DNA of 7,340 nucleotides from CAZDOD01 sp964506935 (GTDB lineage: Bacteria > Desulfobacterota > Zymogenia > Zymogenales > Zymogenaceae). Shown in pieces: positions 6,041-7,340 of this stretch. The notes below the pieces were generated by a model. The model searched no databases and was not told where the DNA came from. It saw only the letters and a list, made by a program, of their open reading frames with translations. The stretch covers positions 1-7,340 of the forward strand of contig CAZDOD010000149.1 in assembly GCA_964506935.1 (NCBI GenBank), given 5' to 3'. Position numbers and translations under genes: made by a program. Position 1 is the stretch's first letter, and each line of letters begins with the position of its first letter.

Positions 6041-6089
6041 TTCTTTATCAAGATTTATCTGATAGTGATCATGGAGAAAACCGAGGCAC

Positions 6090-6707
6090 ATGAAAAGCAG
6101 AGATAAACACACCAAGATCATAAAGGCCGCTATCAAAGTATTCGCAAAGAATGGTTTCTATAATTCCCGTGTCTCCGAGATAGCAAAAGAAGCACAGGTA
6201 GCAGACGGAACCGTCTATCTATACTTCAAAAACAAGGATGATATACTCATTTCGCTATTTGAAGAGGAGATGGACAGGATTATAAAAAATATGAGGGACG
6301 AGCTGGAGGTCGAGGAAAATCCCGTAGAGAAAATAAAGAAATTCGCCCGCATCCATCTCAACATGGTCAAGGAGGACAAAAACCTTGCCGAGGTAATTCA
6401 GGTCGAGCTCAGGCAGAGCAATAAATTCATGCGTGAATACAAAAACAGGAGGTTCATCGAGTATCTGAATATCATTTCGAGCGTCATAAGGGAGGGTCAG
6501 CATAGCGGGCACTTCCGTCCCGATGTGATGCCGGGGCTCGCGAAGAGGGCCTTTTTCGGGGCACTGGACGAGCTCTCCAACATGTTCGTTTTCTCCCCGA
6601 AGAGGAAGTACAGCGTTGACATGGCGGCCGAGCAGGTGGCGTCATTCTTTCTCGATGGTATTATAAATACCGGAAAAAGCAGGGATAGCAAGGCTTCCGA
6701 CACATAG
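6090..6707 (+). CDS. fadR: FadR-type TetR-family repressor of fatty-acid metabolism
   Basis: This 205-residue protein is a DNA-binding repressor. Its N-terminal TetR domain has a helix-turn-helix at about 28-47 (SEIAKEAQVADGTVYLYFKN) followed by KDDILISLFEE. The recognition helix and following segment closely resemble B. subtilis FadR (as I recall it), as does the ligand-domain motif VIQVELRQSN (102-111) and the EGQHSGHF segment (135-142). In B. subtilis, FadR represses beta-oxidation genes and is released by long-chain acyl-CoA; the perfect operator in front of this gene supports the same mode here. The start at 6090 has only a weak GAGG (6083-6086), 3 bases upstream; an in-frame TGA at 6066 rules out a much longer protein. 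The C-terminal tail (GKSRDSKASDT) is polar and probably disordered. A dehydrogenase gene follows after 52 bases without a terminator, so the two are probably co-transcribed and co-repressed. Identification is strong; the inducing ligand is inferred. Confidence 0.95.
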   Translation: MKSRDKHTKIIKAAIKVFAKNGFYNSRVSEIAKEAQVADGTVYLYFKNKDDILISLFEEEMDRIIKNMRDELEVEENPVEKIKKFARIHLNMVKEDKNLAEVIQVELRQSNKFMREYKNRRFIEYLNIISSVIREGQHSGHFRPDVMPGLAKRAFFGALDELSNMFVFSPKRKYSVDMAAEQVASFFLDGIINTGKSRDSKASDT

Positions 6708-6759
6708 TTTTTAGTTTTAGATTATTTTATTATAAAGTTTTTTATAAGGAGAAATAGTG

Positions 6760-7340
6760 ATGGAAATCAAAAAAGTTGGGGTAATTGGCGGCGGGGCAAT
6801 GGGAGGCGGTATAGCCTATGTCCTAAGCTCCGTAGGAATTAAGACCCTGATAAAGGATATCGATCAGAAGTTTATCGACAGCGCCATGGAGAGCTGCAAA
6901 AAAATATACGACGGCAGGGTAAAAAAGGGCAAGATGTCCCCAGAGAAGGCGTCTGAGGGAATCGGTTTGATTTCTGGTACGCTTACATATGACGGTTTTG
7001 AGGACGTCGACCTCATCATTGAGGCTGTGCCCGAGGTGATGAATATCAAAAAGAAGGTCTTCGAGGATTTGGAAAAGGTCTGTCCCGAACACACGATATT
7101 CGCCTCAAATACATCGTCACTTTCTATAGAGGAGCTTTCCAAGGCGACAAAGAGGCCCGGAAAGGTTTTGGGCCTCCACTTCTTCAATCCCGCCAATATA
7201 ATGAAACTGGTCGAGGTCATCCACTATGCGGGAACCGACGGTGCCGTGGTGGATACGATGACGGACTTTGCACTTGCGATCAAAAAGATCCCTATCGAGG
7301 TCGGCAACTGCGCGGGATTTGCAGTAAACCGCGTCCTGAT
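6760..7340 (+). CDS. 3-hydroxyacyl-CoA dehydrogenase, N-terminal part (3' end outside window)
   Basis: The frame is open from ATG 6760 to the window edge, 193 complete codons plus two bases. AAGGAG (6746-6751), 8 bases upstream, fixes the start. The protein oxidises (S)-3-hydroxyacyl-CoA to 3-oxoacyl-CoA with NAD. The Rossmann fold begins at VGVIGGGAMGGGIA (6-19), and acidic residues in KDIDQ (32-36) suit NAD rather than NADP. SNTSSLSI (116-123) and the catalytic-histidine segment GLHFFNPA (138-145, H140) are intact. CAGFAVNRVL (184-193) marks the start of the C-terminal dimerisation domain. The sequence resembles the dehydrogenase part of FadB/FadJ more than a short clostridial Hbd. Because the end is missing, it could be a stand-alone enzyme of about 300 residues or the front of a fusion with an enoyl-CoA hydratase, as in archaeal crotonyl-CoA hydratase/dehydrogenase proteins. 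Position behind fadR suggests beta-oxidation; 3-hydroxybutyryl-CoA, reached from the dehydratase product crotonyl-CoA, is another plausible substrate. Confidence 0.95.
   Translation, partial: MEIKKVGVIGGGAMGGGIAYVLSSVGIKTLIKDIDQKFIDSAMESCKKIYDGRVKKGKMSPEKASEGIGLISGTLTYDGFEDVDLIIEAVPEVMNIKKKVFEDLEKVCPEHTIFASNTSSLSIEELSKATKRPGKVLGLHFFNPANIMKLVEVIHYAGTDGAVVDTMTDFALAIKKIPIEVGNCAGFAVNRVL

Larger units (their letters stand above)
5706..6089. other. Divergent AT-rich intergenic region with control sites for the deacylase and fadR
   Basis: This 384-bp gap separates the leftward deacylase from the rightward fadR. It holds a minus-strand promoter candidate (5847-5874), a plus-strand hairpin with a T-run (about 5888-5933), a plus-strand promoter (5987-6016) and a FadR-type operator (6023-6040), each listed separately. 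Short reading frames at 5854-5961 (35 codons) and 6071-6106 (11 codons) have no convincing ribosome-binding site. Confidence 0.8.

Noticed and set aside
6071..6106. 11-codon frame overlapping the fadR start, possible leader peptide
   Set aside because: No ribosome-binding site before ATG 6071, and the peptide shows no codon run or other attenuation signal.
1..7340. tRNA, rRNA, CRISPR array, insertion sequence or attachment site
   Set aside because: No cloverleaf, no regularly spaced repeats, no transposase motif and no long terminal inverted repeats were seen on either strand.

Overview
The window looks like bacterial chromosome from an anaerobe or facultative anaerobe that handles short-chain and fatty acyl-CoA compounds. 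Evidence for Bacteria is the Shine-Dalgarno sites (AGGAGG, AAGGAG), sigma-70-like hexamers, an intrinsic terminator and a FadR-type TetR repressor with its palindromic operator. AGG, ATA and GGG codons are common. I cannot fix the phylum; a Desulfobacterota-like or Firmicutes-like anaerobe is a guess from the gene families, above all the oxygen-sensitive 4-hydroxybutyryl-CoA dehydratase.

Layout, left to right. (1) The 3' end of a CBS-pair protein runs off the left edge. (2) A 4-hydroxybutyryl-CoA dehydratase gene (abfD) follows. Its stop overlaps a reading frame for a roughly 91-residue cysteine-rich protein that has no ATG, GTG or TTG start, so an ATG-based gene caller would miss it. (3) A PrpE-type AMP-forming acyl-CoA synthetase ends at a strong bidirectional terminator. 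(4) A class I histone-deacetylase-fold (AcuC-like) deacylase converges on it from the minus strand. (5) A 384-bp divergent intergenic region holds promoters for both sides and a perfect FadR-type operator. (6) A fadR-like TetR gene is followed 52 bp later by the start of a 3-hydroxyacyl-CoA dehydrogenase, cut by the right edge.

How the genes may work together (inference): the dehydratase makes crotonyl-CoA from 4-hydroxybutyryl-CoA, and a 3-hydroxyacyl-CoA dehydrogenase acts two steps further on, after hydration to 3-hydroxybutyryl-CoA. The synthetase would activate a short carboxylic acid (propionate-like by its motifs), and the neighbouring deacylase is a natural candidate to reactivate it by removing an acyl group from its catalytic lysine. 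FadR would repress its own gene and the dehydrogenase until long-chain acyl-CoA builds up. No crotonase, thiolase, electron-transfer flavoprotein or CoA-transferase lies in the window, so the pathway is incomplete here.

The most unusual point is the abfD / cysteine-rich-protein junction: GGAGG, then GUA overlapping the abfD UAG stop, and a dnaX-like A AAA AAG heptamer 36 bases before that stop.
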